Source: Amycolatopsis alba DSM 44262 (GTDB taxonomy: Bacteria; Actinomycetota; Actinomycetes; Mycobacteriales; Pseudonocardiaceae). Taken from it: a stretch of 64,000 bases of DNA. This document shows, one piece after another, positions 24,891 to 33,505 of the stretch; within the stretch, counting starts at the first letter, position 1, and each line of letters begins with the position of its first letter. The translations under genes were made by a program, and so were the position numbers. The stretch spans positions 8,207,605 to 8,271,604 of the forward strand of contig NZ_KB913032.1 of the NCBI RefSeq assembly GCF_000384215.1, given 5' to 3'. The notes beneath the pieces were generated by a model, which saw only the letters and a program-made list of their open reading frames with translations, made no database searches and had not been told where the DNA came from.

Positions 24891-25781
24891 TCACGAATTG
24901 CGGTACTCGGACGGCCTCGATCCGGTGTGCCGCAGGAAAGCGGCGGACAGGGCGCCCGCAGTGGCGAACCCGCATCGGCTCGCGATCCGGCTGATCGGGA
25001 GATCGGTGTCGCGCAGCAGTCTTCGCGCCTCCTCCATCCGGAGCCTGCCGAGGAAACGGTGCGGTGTCTCGCCGGTCTTCTCCTTGAAGACCCGGATGAA
25101 GTGATAGACGCTCAAGTGCACTTCCCCGGCGATTTCGGCCAGGCTGAGCGGATCGGCCAGCCGTTCGCGCATCATCGCCACGGCCGCGCGGACACGGCTG
25201 TCCTCGCGTCCCGTGTCCGGCGGCCCCGGCTTCCGCGCGTGCCGGGTGAGCAGATGCACGGCGAGGAAGGCGGCCGCGGATTCGGCGTACAGGTCGTCGT
25301 TCTCCCTCGCGTTCCCGACCGCCCGGACCAGTTCGTCGAGCAGCGGGTCTCCCCCGGCCACCGAAGCCGCCATCGCCTCGTGATCGACCGCGCGGCCGCC
25401 CAGCCGTTCCGCGATCGGCTCCACCGTGGTGCCGGGGAGATGCACCTGCAGGCTGCGCATCGACTCGTCCCCGCGGTAGCGGCGCGACACCGGTCTGCCG
25501 GGAACGGCGAGTTCGAGCCGCCCCGGCTCCCAGTGGTGACGGTTCCACCGGCCTTCGTCGCGGGTCTCCATCACCGCCTTTCCCGACAGCGGCAGCACCA
25601 GGTGCAGATCCGCGGTGGCGGGCAGCCGTATGTCCTCGGCGATGGGAACGTGGTCGAACCGCTGGACGAGCAGGGATTCCCAGCCGGAATCCTCCCAGCT
25701 GCAATAGGTCCGCCGGACATAGCGGGACATGTCGAAACCGGTGTACGGCTGAAGGTCGAATCGCTCGGAGTCGAACACCAC
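24891..25781 (-). CDS. AraC-family transcriptional regulator
   Basis: 296 residues. The C-terminal ~100 residues hold the two AraC helix-turn-helices: LADPLSLAEIAGEVHLSVYH (then FIRVFKEKTGETPHRFLGRL) and LPISRIASRCGFATAGALSA (then AFLRHTGSRPSEYR). The N-terminal ~180 residues are a sensor domain with a cupin-like start (RLPATADLHLVLPLSGKAVM). It lies ten bases from the stop of the LLM oxidoreductase gene on the same strand and may be in its operon. Ligand unknown. Confidence 0.88.
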   Translation of the reverse strand: MVFDSERFDLQPYTGFDMSRYVRRTYCSWEDSGWESLLVQRFDHVPIAEDIRLPATADLHLVLPLSGKAVMETRDEGRWNRHHWEPGRLELAVPGRPVSRRYRGDESMRSLQVHLPGTTVEPIAERLGGRAVDHEAMAASVAGGDPLLDELVRAVGNARENDDLYAESAAAFLAVHLLTRHARKPGPPDTGREDSRVRAAVAMMRERLADPLSLAEIAGEVHLSVYHFIRVFKEKTGETPHRFLGRLRMEEARRLLRDTDLPISRIASRCGFATAGALSAAFLRHTGSRPSEYRNS

Positions 25782-25791
25782 GGCTTCGAGG

Positions 25792-26850
25792 CTAGTCCTT
25801 CAGCAACTCCTTCACCCGCGGCACGACCTGCTCGCCGTACAGCCGGATCGAGTTCAGGCGCTGTTCGTGCGAAAGGGCGCCGACGCTGTACTTCAGCTGG
25901 AAGCGCGACAGGCCGAGCGTCCGCACCGCCCAGGCGATCTTCTGCGCGACGGTCTCGGGTGAACCGACGAACAGCGCGCCGCGCGGCCCGGCCATGGCGT
26001 CGTAGTCGGCACGGGACATCGGGCCCCAGCCGCGTTCGGCGCCGATCTTGGCGAAGGCGGCCTGGTGATGCTGGAAGTGCTGCGCGACCGCCAGTTCGTC
26101 GGTCTCGGCGATGTGACCGGGGCTGTGCATGGAGATCGGCAGCTCCTGGTGTCCCGACTCCTTCACCGCGCGGCGGTACAGGTCGGCCAGCGGGGTGAAC
26201 CGCTCCGGTGATCCGCCGATCACCGCCATCACCAGCGGCAGGCCGTACGCGGCCGCGCGGACCACCGACTGCGGGGTGCCGCCGACGCCGACCCAGGCGG
26301 GCAGGCTGCCCGATTCGGTGACCGGGAAGGCCTGCGCGCCCTCCAGCGCGGGGCGGACCGTTCCGGACCAGTCGACCGGCTTCTCCTTTTGCAGGTGCGT
26401 GAACAGGTCGAGTTTCTCGGCGAACAGCGCTTCGTAGTCGTCCAGCGAGTACCCGAACAGCGGGAAAGATTCAGTGAAGGAACCCCGGCCGAGGGTGACT
26501 TCGGCGCGTCCGCGGGAGACGGCGTCCAGCGTGGCGAACCGCTCGTAGACGCGCACCGGGTCGTCCGAGCTGAGCACCGTGACCGCCGTGCCCAGCCGGA
26601 TCCGCTCGGTCCGGCCCGCGATCGCGGCCAGGACGACGTCCGGCGACGACACCGCCATCTCCGTGCGGTGGTGTTCGCCGACCCCGAAGTAGTCGACGCC
26701 CACCTGGTCGGCGAGCACGCCCTCGGCCACGACCTGGCGGATGGCCTCGGCCTGGCTCACCGGCTGACCGTCCGGACCGTTCTCCACGTCGCCGAAGGTG
26801 TCCAGGCCGAAGGTCGGCTCGTGCCGGGTGCCCAGGATCTCGTAACCCAT
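25792..26850 (-). CDS. LLM-class flavin-dependent oxidoreductase
   Basis: 352 residues of the bacterial luciferase-like monooxygenase fold. Visible motifs are VDYFGVGEHHRTEMAVSSP, IRLGTAVTVLSSDDPVRVYE, RAEVTLGRGSF and GSPETVAQKI. The form with HHRTEMAVSSPDVVLAAIAG is common to FMN-using group I enzymes rather than strict F420 enzymes. ATG 26850 has GAGGAG upstream. A set of TCAA/TTGA half-sites overlaps the promoter. The AraC gene lies immediately downstream and may respond to the product or substrate. Confidence 0.88.
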   Translation of the reverse strand: MGYEILGTRHEPTFGLDTFGDVENGPDGQPVSQAEAIRQVVAEGVLADQVGVDYFGVGEHHRTEMAVSSPDVVLAAIAGRTERIRLGTAVTVLSSDDPVRVYERFATLDAVSRGRAEVTLGRGSFTESFPLFGYSLDDYEALFAEKLDLFTHLQKEKPVDWSGTVRPALEGAQAFPVTESGSLPAWVGVGGTPQSVVRAAAYGLPLVMAVIGGSPERFTPLADLYRRAVKESGHQELPISMHSPGHIAETDELAVAQHFQHHQAAFAKIGAERGWGPMSRADYDAMAGPRGALFVGSPETVAQKIAWAVRTLGLSRFQLKYSVGALSHEQRLNSIRLYGEQVVPRVKELLKD

Positions 26851-26860
26851 GTCCAACTCC

Positions 26861-26880
26861 TCAAGTAGTTGAACGCTCAA
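26861..26880. promoter_or_regulatory. TCAA/TTGA half-site array upstream of LLM gene
   Basis: TCAAGTAGTTGAACGCTCAA holds three half-sites, each four bases from the next, giving two overlapping inverted repeats. This is typical of MarR/HxlR-type operators. It lies just upstream of the GAGGAG ribosome site. Confidence 0.45.
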
Positions 26881-26962
26881 ACGTCGGGTACGACGGCTGT
26901 ATTCCGCGCGACGTCAGGGCACGCGGGCGCCAGGGTTCGCAAGCCACTCCGCAGCGACGAGG

Positions 26963-27574
26963 TCAGACGCCAGCGATGTCGCGCGCCAGTTGCCGCGCCT
27001 CGGGCAGGGTGAACTTGCCGGTGATCTGGGTTTCCCCGCCGGTGATGGCGGTCTGGATCATCGGCGCGGTCAGCACACGGCTCTTCAGCACCATCGCGAC
27101 CTGCTTGCCGATGTTCCCCGCGGTCCAGTCGGCCCACGTCCGCGAACCCGCGTCGGTGAAGCTGAGCCCGATGATCGAGCCGCCCGCACGCGGATCGAGC
27201 CGGGCGTTCGTCCGGCTGAGGTCGGCTCCGGTGAGGAAGGCCGGGCCGAGCAGGTATTTGGTGCCCTGCACCCGGTCGCAGCCGACCAGCGGGAGCGCCG
27301 GATCGTCACGGCCGTCCAAGGGGTCCTGCCCCGGTGAGCAGTCCAGCGCCGCCGCGGCGGCCTGCTGTTCCGCGGGGTCCGTGCTCTGCCGGTTCGCCGC
27401 CGAGCCTGTCGCCGGAGCGGGCGGGAGTTCGGCCAGGACCGGCCGGAACCGCAGCCGGGATCCGTCCTTGACCGTGAAACTGTCACCTTCGGGCTCGGGT
27501 TGACCGGAAACCCCGGACTGGCACCCGGTGACACCGAGCAGGACGAGGACGACCGCGACACAGAGGATTCGCAC
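26963..27574 (-). CDS. Lipoprotein with SecD P1-head-like domain
   Basis: 203 residues. A lipobox LGVTGC (Cys18) marks an exported lipoprotein. The rest resembles the SecDF P1 head subdomain: FTVKDGSRLRFRPVLAEL, the loop KYLLGPAFLTGADLSRTNAR, LDPRAGGSIIGLSFTDAG, and the final QITGKFTLPEARQLARDIAG. In SecD this domain is fused to a 6-TM channel; here it stands alone with no transmembrane segments. Possible roles are a late protein-export helper or an unrelated use of the fold. It is not linked to secDF genes here. Confidence 0.78.
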   Translation of the reverse strand: MRILCVAVVLVLLGVTGCQSGVSGQPEPEGDSFTVKDGSRLRFRPVLAELPPAPATGSAANRQSTDPAEQQAAAAALDCSPGQDPLDGRDDPALPLVGCDRVQGTKYLLGPAFLTGADLSRTNARLDPRAGGSIIGLSFTDAGSRTWADWTAGNIGKQVAMVLKSRVLTAPMIQTAITGGETQITGKFTLPEARQLARDIAGV

Positions 27575-27601
27575 GGGATCATTCTGTCGTGTTCGGCGTC
27601 C

Positions 27602-28588
27602 TCATGGGTGCGAAACGGCCCGCCGCCGCACCGTCCGCTCGAGAATCCCGAGCGTGGCCTTGAGCGCGGATCCGGGGACCACGGGGAAGGTGACGCGCCG
27701 CTTCCACTCTTCGCCGACCTCCGACCAGTCGTAGTACGACGTGACGAGAGTGCCGCCCTCGGCGGGCTCCAGCCGGTAGCCGTAGATGTGCCGGACGGGC
27801 GGCCGGATCCGGCCTTCGACGGTCCAGGCGATCTCCTCGTCCGGGACGAACCTGGTGATCACGACCTCGACGTCGTACTTGCCCAGCGGCACGTCCCCGA
27901 GCGCCTCCCGGTCCATGTGGACGACGAACCTGTCGCCCTCCTTCTCGACCCGGTCTCCTTCGGCGTCGATGAGCATTCCCGACGCGTCGATGTCCACATG
28001 TCCTTTCGGGTCGCTCAGGACCGCGAAGACGTCGTCGGCCGCTGCCGGAATAAGCCGGGAGACTTCGAGGCGCTCGGCACCTGGTGTCTCCGCGGTGGCG
28101 ACCAGGACCGCGCGGCCGAGTACGTGCGAGGTCATGGTGAAGCCGAGGAGGGCGGGCGTGGCGTCGGCCGGGACGCCGAGCGACTCGACGTCGAGCGCGT
28201 GCACCACGACGAAGTAGCGGTGCACGCCGTGCCCGGCGGGCGGAGCGGCGCCGAGGAAACGGGCCGCCCTGGCGTCGTTGGGCAGCTGGAAAGCGCCCTC
28301 GGGCAACCCCGAGCCGCTGTCGTCACCCGCGCCTTCGGGTAGCTCGGTGACGTCGGCGGGGATGTCGGCGACCGCCCAGTGCCAGAAACCGGAACCGGTG
28401 GGAGCGTCGGGGTCGTACACGGTGACGGCGTAGCTCTTGGTGCCCAGCGGGGCACCGCTCCAGCTCAGCTGTGGGGAGATGTCCTTGCCTGCCCACTGAT
28501 CGGGTGACCAGGCGGCCCCATCGGTGACAGAACTGCTGGTGAGAGTGAAGGAAGCCGCCTCGGGCAGGCGGGCGAAGGGGTCGTTCAT
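27602..28588 (-). CDS. PEBP (YbhB/YbcL)-SRPBCC fusion protein
   Basis: 328 residues with two domains. Residues ~10-165 are a phosphatidylethanolamine-binding-protein fold ([33 protein letters not shown], then [19 protein letters not shown]). Residues ~175-320 are an SRPBCC domain ([20 protein letters not shown] ... [11 protein letters not shown]). Each family is usually a separate protein. The start at 28588 lacks a ribosome site but has TATGGT seven to twelve bases upstream, so the mRNA may be leaderless. Divergent from a GntR gene with a 12-bp palindrome between. Ligand unknown. Confidence 0.82.
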   Translation of the reverse strand: MNDPFARLPEAASFTLTSSSVTDGAAWSPDQWAGKDISPQLSWSGAPLGTKSYAVTVYDPDAPTGSGFWHWAVADIPADVTELPEGAGDDSGSGLPEGAFQLPNDARAARFLGAAPPAGHGVHRYFVVVHALDVESLGVPADATPALLGFTMTSHVLGRAVLVATAETPGAERLEVSRLIPAAADDVFAVLSDPKGHVDIDASGMLIDAEGDRVEKEGDRFVVHMDREALGDVPLGKYDVEVVITRFVPDEEIAWTVEGRIRPPVRHIYGYRLEPAEGGTLVTSYYDWSEVGEEWKRRVTFPVVPGSALKATLGILERTVRRRAVSHP

Positions 28589-28643
28589 GAATCGACCATA
28601 ACACAAATAATCGATTATCTATCGGTTCGTCTATGCTTCGCGG
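28589..28643. promoter_or_regulatory. Compact divergent promoter with palindrome ATAATCGATTAT
   Basis: A perfect 12-bp AT-rich palindrome is at 28607-28618. On the right, TATGCT (28632-28637) is six bases before the GntR ATG; on the left, TATGGT is six bases before the PEBP-SRPBCC ATG. Both genes therefore look leaderless, and the palindrome sits where both -35 regions would be. Confidence 0.55.
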
Positions 28644-29303
28644 ATGTCTTCACCGGACAAGCAGATGCTCTCCGAGCAGGTGTACACGCATCTGCGGGAC
28701 GCGATCATGCGCGGCGACCACGCCCCCGGCGCCGCGCTCAAACCGCAGGATCTCGCCAAGGAGCAGGGCGTGAGCCTCGCCGTCGTCCGCGAAGCCCTGG
28801 TGCGGGTGGTCGGCGACGGCCTCGCCGACAGGCTGCCGAACCGCGGTTTCGCCGTGCCCGCCTTCTCCGACCACCGCTGGCAGGAGATCACAGAGGCCCG
28901 CCGGACCATCGAACCGCTCGTGCTGCGCCTCTCCCTCGAACGCGGCGACCTCGACTGGGAGGCCCGCGTCCGCGCCGCGCACCACCGGCTGAGCCGCACA
29001 CCGCCGTTCACCCCCGACGAAGGCGAGTACGTCAGCGGAGCGTGGTCCGAGGCCCACCGCGTTTTCCACCGCACCCTGCTGGACGGCTGTGGAAACCCGG
29101 TCCTGCTGGAGACCTTCGACCGGATGTGGACCGCGAGCGAACTGGCCCGCCGCTGGGCGGCGCACCGCGCTCCCGGCCGGGACCACCTCGCCGAACACCG
29201 CCTGCTGGAGGAAACGGCGCTGGCCCGTGACGCCGACGCGGCGGCCGAGGCACTGACCCGGCATCTCACCCTCACCGCGGCCGCGCTGACCGACGGACGG
29301 TAA
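28644..29303 (+). CDS. GntR-family (FadR/FCD) transcriptional regulator
   Basis: 219 residues. The N-terminal winged HTH reads LSEQVYTHLRDAIMRGDHAP, LKPQDLAKEQGVSLAVVREA, LVRVVGDGLADRLPNRGFAV, followed by an all-helical FCD ligand domain (EARRTIEPLVLRLSLERGDL ... EAHRVFHRTLLDGCGNPVLL). FCD members bind organic acids, often through a metal held by Asp/His residues. It probably controls itself and the divergent PEBP-SRPBCC gene through the ATAATCGATTAT palindrome. No ribosome site; leaderless start likely. Confidence 0.88.
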   Translation: MSSPDKQMLSEQVYTHLRDAIMRGDHAPGAALKPQDLAKEQGVSLAVVREALVRVVGDGLADRLPNRGFAVPAFSDHRWQEITEARRTIEPLVLRLSLERGDLDWEARVRAAHHRLSRTPPFTPDEGEYVSGAWSEAHRVFHRTLLDGCGNPVLLETFDRMWTASELARRWAAHRAPGRDHLAEHRLLEETALARDADAAAEALTRHLTLTAAALTDGR

Positions 29304-29409
29304 AGCTCACCCTGTCGGAAAATCACCCAGACCGACCTAGCCCCAGTCATCGCATTGGGTGTTTCCTTGCTCACAGAACGTCGTCGCTCGACGCTTTGGG
29401 GGCCAGCCG

Positions 29410-32115
29410 ATGTCCTTCCGATGGGTACTCCGCCTCATTCCGGTGACGCTGCTTGTGACCGCGGTGGCGGTGGCCGTTCCCGCACCGGCGAGCGCGGCGC
29501 CCGCTCCCCCGCCACTCGCGCAGGTCTGGCCGACACCCCAGCAGCTGACGCCGCGGCCGGGGCAGGTGACCATCCCGCGCACCGTCGTCGAGGTCGTCGG
29601 CGCGGACACCGATCCGTCCGCGCTCGCCGTCGTGGAGCAGGTCCTCCGTTCGGCGGGTGCGAGCACCTTCGTCAAGATCACCGACAGTGACCAGGCGGCC
29701 GTCGCCAGGGAGCGCGACAACGGCGGGCTCGTCGTGTTCGTCGGCGGTCCCACCGAAAGCAGGGCGACCGCCCTCGCGCTCGCCGCGCTGCGCATCGACG
29801 GCCCCGAAGGCCTGTCCCCCGGCGGATACGTTCTCGCCGCCGACCGCGGCGTGATCGCACTGTCCGGTGTGGACACTTCGGGGACGTTCTACGCCGCGCA
29901 GTCCTTCCGGCAGCTGTTCGCTTCCGGCAAGAGCCGCGCGTTCGGCCTGCGTGACTGGCCGGCGGCTCCGTTGCGCGGGGTGATCGAAGGCTTCTACGGC
30001 GCGCCGTGGTCGCATGCCGACCGGCTGGCGCAACTGGACTTCTACGGCCGCACCAAGCAGAACATGTACGTCTACTCCCCCAAGGACGACCCGTTCCTGC
30101 GCGCCCGCTGGCGCGATCAGTACCCGCCCGAACAGCTCGCGCTGCTTGCGCAACTGGTGAGCCGGGCGACCGCGAACCACGTCGAGTTCACCTACGCCCT
30201 CTCCCCCGGTCTTTCGGTGTGTTACTCCTCGGACGCCGACAAGGCCGCGCTGGTCACGAAGTTCCAGTCGCTGTGGGACATCGGGGTGCGGTCGTTCGCG
30301 ATCCCGCTCGACGACATCTCCTACACCCACTGGAACTGCGATGCCGACGCCGCCAAGTTCGGCACCGGTGGCGCGGCCGCGGGTGCGGCGCAGTCGTTCC
30401 TGCTCAACCGGGTACAGCAGGACTTCATCGCCACACATCCCGGAGTCGAGCGGCTGCAGACCGTCCCGACCGAGTACTACGACCTCGCCGACTCCCCGTA
30501 CAAGACCGCGCTGCGCACCCAGCTCGACAAGGCGGTGATCGTCGAATGGACCGGCGTCGGCGTCATCGCCGGCGAGATCACCGAAAAGCAAGCCCGGCAG
30601 GCGAAAGAGGTCTTCGGGCACGACATCCTGATCTGGGACAACTACCCGGTCAACGACTACATCACCGAACGTCTGCTGCTCGGCCCGTACATCGGCCGCG
30701 AACCAGGGGTCGCGAAGTACCTGTCCGGGATCACCGCGAATCCGATGGTGCAGGCCGAGGCGTCCAAGATCGCCGAGTTCACCTCGGGCGACTTCCTGTG
30801 GAACCCCGACAAGTACGACCCCGACAAATCCTGGGTCGCCGCCATCGCCGATCTCGGCGGTCCCGCCGCGCCGGCACTGAAGGTGTTCGCGGAGAACAAC
30901 TATTCGAGCCTGCTCGTCCGGCTCGAAACCGGGAAGCCGGATCTGGACTCCCCGGTGCTGCGCCCGCTGCTCGCGGCGTTCTGGGCCGCGCTGGAGAAGA
31001 AGGACCCCTGGGACGCGGCGGCGAAGCTGGATCGCTATCTCTCCTCGATGGCCGCCGACCCCGAAGACCTGCGCCGCGGGATGGCCGCGAATCCGAAGTT
31101 CCTCGCCGAAGTGGGGCCGTGGCTCGACCAGGTCGGCCTCTACGGTCAGGCGGGCGGGCACGCGGTGAAGATGCTGCTGGCACAGGTCGACGGCGACGGC
31201 GCGAAGGCATGGGCCGAGCGAGGGGAACTCGTCACCGCGCTCGACAAGGCGCAGGCGATCCGCGTCCAGACCGCGCGAGGACCGCGCAACCCGAGCACGT
31301 GCACGGCGGTCTGCGTGCCGTTCCTCGCCGCTGCGCTTGCGACGGCCGATCGCTGGTTCGGCCTGCCGGGGATCCGGCCGCAGCCGACGACCTCGATGGG
31401 CACCTACACCGACAACGTCCCCGCCCGGATGGTCGACGGCGACCCCGGCACCTATTACTGGACCGACTGGGCACCGCGCGTCGGTGACACCATCGGCGTC
31501 GACCTCGGCGCCGCGCAGCGCGTGTCCCATGTGGACATCACCATGGGCAAGACGACCAGCCCGGACGACTTCGTCCACAACGGTGTCCTCGAATACTCCG
31601 CCGACGGTACGAAGTGGACGGCGGTGAAGACGGTCACGGAGCCGGTGATCTCGGCGAACCTCCCGGACGGTGCCGAGGCGCGTTACGTCCGCGTACGCGT
31701 GACCGGAACCCAGACTTTCTGGATCGTGGTCCGCGAGTTCACCGTGTCCACACCGGACAGTCCCAAGTACACGGTCACCGGCACTCCGGCTGGATCGAAC
31801 CTCGCCGCCGCTGCGGACAACAACGCCGATTCGGTGTACGCGGCGGCATCCGCGCCGCTACCCGGCGACGCGCTCGTCGTCACGGCCGCGGCGCCGAAAC
31901 CGCTGAGCAAGGTGGTCGTCCTGGCGACCGAAGCCGGCGCGGGTGCCGACGTCCAGGTGGCGGACGCGGCGGGCGGCTGGCGCACGATCGGCCGGATGAC
32001 AGGCGGCTACACGGAACTGCCCGCCCAGGACGTCGTGACCGACCGTGTCCGGCTGCTCTGGACGCCAGGAGGCGCGCCGCCGAAGATCGCCGAGGTCATT
32101 CCGTCGCGAGGGTGA
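29410..32115 (+). CDS. Secreted beta-N-acetylglucosaminidase (GH84)
   Basis: 901 residues. The signal peptide (MSFRWVLRLIPVTLLVTAVA) is followed by an N-terminal GH20b-like domain, then the GH84 catalytic barrel from about residue 185 (RGVIEGFYGAPWSHADRLAQ, NMYVYSPKDDPF, then FAIPLDDISY with the catalytic Asp-Asp pair). After a helical region (~450-630) comes an F5/8 type C/CBM32-like module (DNVPARMVDGDPGTYYWTDW ... VDLGAAQRVSHVDITMG), then a smaller beta domain at the C-end. GH84 enzymes use substrate-assisted catalysis to remove GlcNAc from glycans. A GGGGG run upstream of ATG 29410 may be the ribosome site. It follows the GntR gene by 106 bases. Confidence 0.92.
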   Translation: MSFRWVLRLIPVTLLVTAVAVAVPAPASAAPAPPPLAQVWPTPQQLTPRPGQVTIPRTVVEVVGADTDPSALAVVEQVLRSAGASTFVKITDSDQAAVARERDNGGLVVFVGGPTESRATALALAALRIDGPEGLSPGGYVLAADRGVIALSGVDTSGTFYAAQSFRQLFASGKSRAFGLRDWPAAPLRGVIEGFYGAPWSHADRLAQLDFYGRTKQNMYVYSPKDDPFLRARWRDQYPPEQLALLAQLVSRATANHVEFTYALSPGLSVCYSSDADKAALVTKFQSLWDIGVRSFAIPLDDISYTHWNCDADAAKFGTGGAAAGAAQSFLLNRVQQDFIATHPGVERLQTVPTEYYDLADSPYKTALRTQLDKAVIVEWTGVGVIAGEITEKQARQAKEVFGHDILIWDNYPVNDYITERLLLGPYIGREPGVAKYLSGITANPMVQAEASKIAEFTSGDFLWNPDKYDPDKSWVAAIADLGGPAAPALKVFAENNYSSLLVRLETGKPDLDSPVLRPLLAAFWAALEKKDPWDAAAKLDRYLSSMAADPEDLRRGMAANPKFLAEVGPWLDQVGLYGQAGGHAVKMLLAQVDGDGAKAWAERGELVTALDKAQAIRVQTARGPRNPSTCTAVCVPFLAAALATADRWFGLPGIRPQPTTSMGTYTDNVPARMVDGDPGTYYWTDWAPRVGDTIGVDLGAAQRVSHVDITMGKTTSPDDFVHNGVLEYSADGTKWTAVKTVTEPVISANLPDGAEARYVRVRVTGTQTFWIVVREFTVSTPDSPKYTVTGTPAGSNLAAAADNNADSVYAAASAPLPGDALVVTAAAPKPLSKVVVLATEAGAGADVQVADAAGGWRTIGRMTGGYTELPAQDVVTDRVRLLWTPGGAPPKIAEVIPSRG

Positions 32116-32164
32116 TGGCGTATGTTCGGACGGGTTCGGTCAGGGGACTCGGATCGTTTTGACG

Positions 32165-32356
32165 AGTGGTCGGCGGACCTTCCTGCCGCCGACGCTGATC
32201 TACCTCCTGCTCGACAATCCGGCGCTGGACGGCGCCGATCTTTCGTCACTGCAATGCCTTTGGTATGGCGCCGCACCGATGTCGGCCACCAAACTCGCCG
32301 AAGCGATCACCCGGATCGGCCCGGTCTTCGGGCAGTTGTCCGGGCAGAGCGAAGCC
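32165..32356 (+). pseudogene. Fragment of an acyl-CoA synthetase (AMP-binding enzyme)
   Basis: The translated segment FLPPTLIYLLLDNPALDGAD, then LSSLQCLWYGAAPMSATKLA and TRIGPVFGQLSGQSEA, is the central part of an AMP-binding CoA ligase (the GAAPMS and GQTEA motifs). Only about 64 codons remain; the P-loop and C-terminal domain are gone, and there is no start codon or ribosome site. It sits between GH84 and an Lrp-type gene as a relic of a deleted fatty-acid--CoA ligase gene. Confidence 0.75.
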
Positions 32357-32390
32357 AGACCGAGATCCGGAAAACCCTGCTGGACAACGG

Positions 32391-33296
32391 CTAGCGCCGC
32401 GTGAGCTCTTCGGCGGTCGGCAAAGGCCACTCATAGCGCTCCTTGGCGATGCGGAGGTGGACCCACGTCTCCGCGGTCACCACGTCGGCCCTGCCGCTGA
32501 TCTCTTCGAGCGTCCGGTCGAGGTCTCGGGCCGACTGCGCCGCGATGGTGGCGACGACGTCGAACCGGCCGATGGTCCTGGCGAGGAACTCGGTGTCGTC
32601 GCGCGCGGCGAGCGCCGCGGTCACGGCGTCCCCGGCGCCCCGCACGTTCAGGCCGATCCCGCAGACCAGGCCCGCGTCCGGGCGGACGCGGCTGAGCACC
32701 GGCGCGATCCGGATGACGTCGTGCTCCACGAGGTAGCGCACACGGGTGCGGGTGGCCGACGGCGACAGCCCGACGTGCTCGGCCGTGCGCGCGAAACTCT
32801 CCCGACCGTCTTCCTGCAGCCGCAGCATGATGGCGAGGTCGCGGTCGTCCAGCCGCAACCAGGACGGCAGCGGACGGCCGGGCATGAACAGGCCTTTGAC
32901 CACGTCCACGTAGACGAGTGTGTTGACCTGTTCGACTTCCGGCAGCCCTCGGATGTCCGCCACCGTGCGGTACAGCTCCGGGGAATCGGGCAGGCGCAGC
33001 TCGGCGACGGTCTGATACTCCCCGCTCACCGCGGAGACGAACGCCGCGGCCGGCAGCGCCGCGATGGCGTCCGTCGTCGCCTGGGAGCGGCCCGAGGTAC
33101 GGATCGCGAGATGCGCGTACGCGGTCAGTCCGAGGAACTCGGGGTGGACCGCCGCGACCACGTTGAGCGAACCGTCGGCCTTCAACTGCTCCAGCCGCGC
33201 CGACACGGCCGAACGTGACGCGCCGACGCGCTTGGCCAGATCGGCCACGCTCATCCGGCCGTCCGCGCGCAGGGCCGCGACCAGCGCGTCGTCCAC
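32391..33296 (-). CDS. Lrp/AsnC-family regulator with two HTH domains
   Basis: 301 residues built of two AsnC-like halves. The first HTH (LVAALRADGRMSVADLAKRV, GASRSAVSARLEQLKADGSL) and the second (DLAIMLRLQEDGRESFARTA, EHVGLSPSATRTRVRYLVEH) are each followed by a ligand-binding-type domain. GTG 33296 is preceded by GAGGAG; a longer frame to 33350 is not supported. It is divergent from the amidohydrolase-MHS transporter operon, which is its likely target; AsnC/Lrp proteins usually sense amino acids or related small molecules. Confidence 0.87.
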   Translation of the reverse strand: MDDALVAALRADGRMSVADLAKRVGASRSAVSARLEQLKADGSLNVVAAVHPEFLGLTAYAHLAIRTSGRSQATTDAIAALPAAAFVSAVSGEYQTVAELRLPDSPELYRTVADIRGLPEVEQVNTLVYVDVVKGLFMPGRPLPSWLRLDDRDLAIMLRLQEDGRESFARTAEHVGLSPSATRTRVRYLVEHDVIRIAPVLSRVRPDAGLVCGIGLNVRGAGDAVTAALAARDDTEFLARTIGRFDVVATIAAQSARDLDRTLEEISGRADVVTAETWVHLRIAKERYEWPLPTAEELTRR

Positions 33297-33377
33297 GGCG
33301 ATTCTCCTCTGCTGAGTTTCCGACGGCGAGCCGCACCATATCACCGGCACTAATACCCTCCGGACAGCAGAGATAAA

Positions 33378-33398
33378 GCGTTATGCGACCGACAACGC
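33378..33398. promoter_or_regulatory. Inverted repeat between Lrp-type and amidohydrolase genes
   Basis: GCGTT and AACGC arms are separated by 11 bases in AT-richer DNA between the divergent starts (33296 and 33506). A plausible Lrp/AsnC operator, though the arms are short. Confidence 0.35.
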
Positions 33399-33505
33399 GC
33401 ATATCGATCGTGAACACCGTCCGTACACGACCGATCTGATTGCACTCGCCGTCTTCGTCGCTTACCTTCGCCCCACTTCACCGCCGAATCCCTGGAGTCC
33501 GCGCG

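Noticed and set aside
29371..31578. 735-codon minus-strand frame opposite the GH84 gene
   Set aside because: No domain and wholly antisense to a complete GH84 enzyme.
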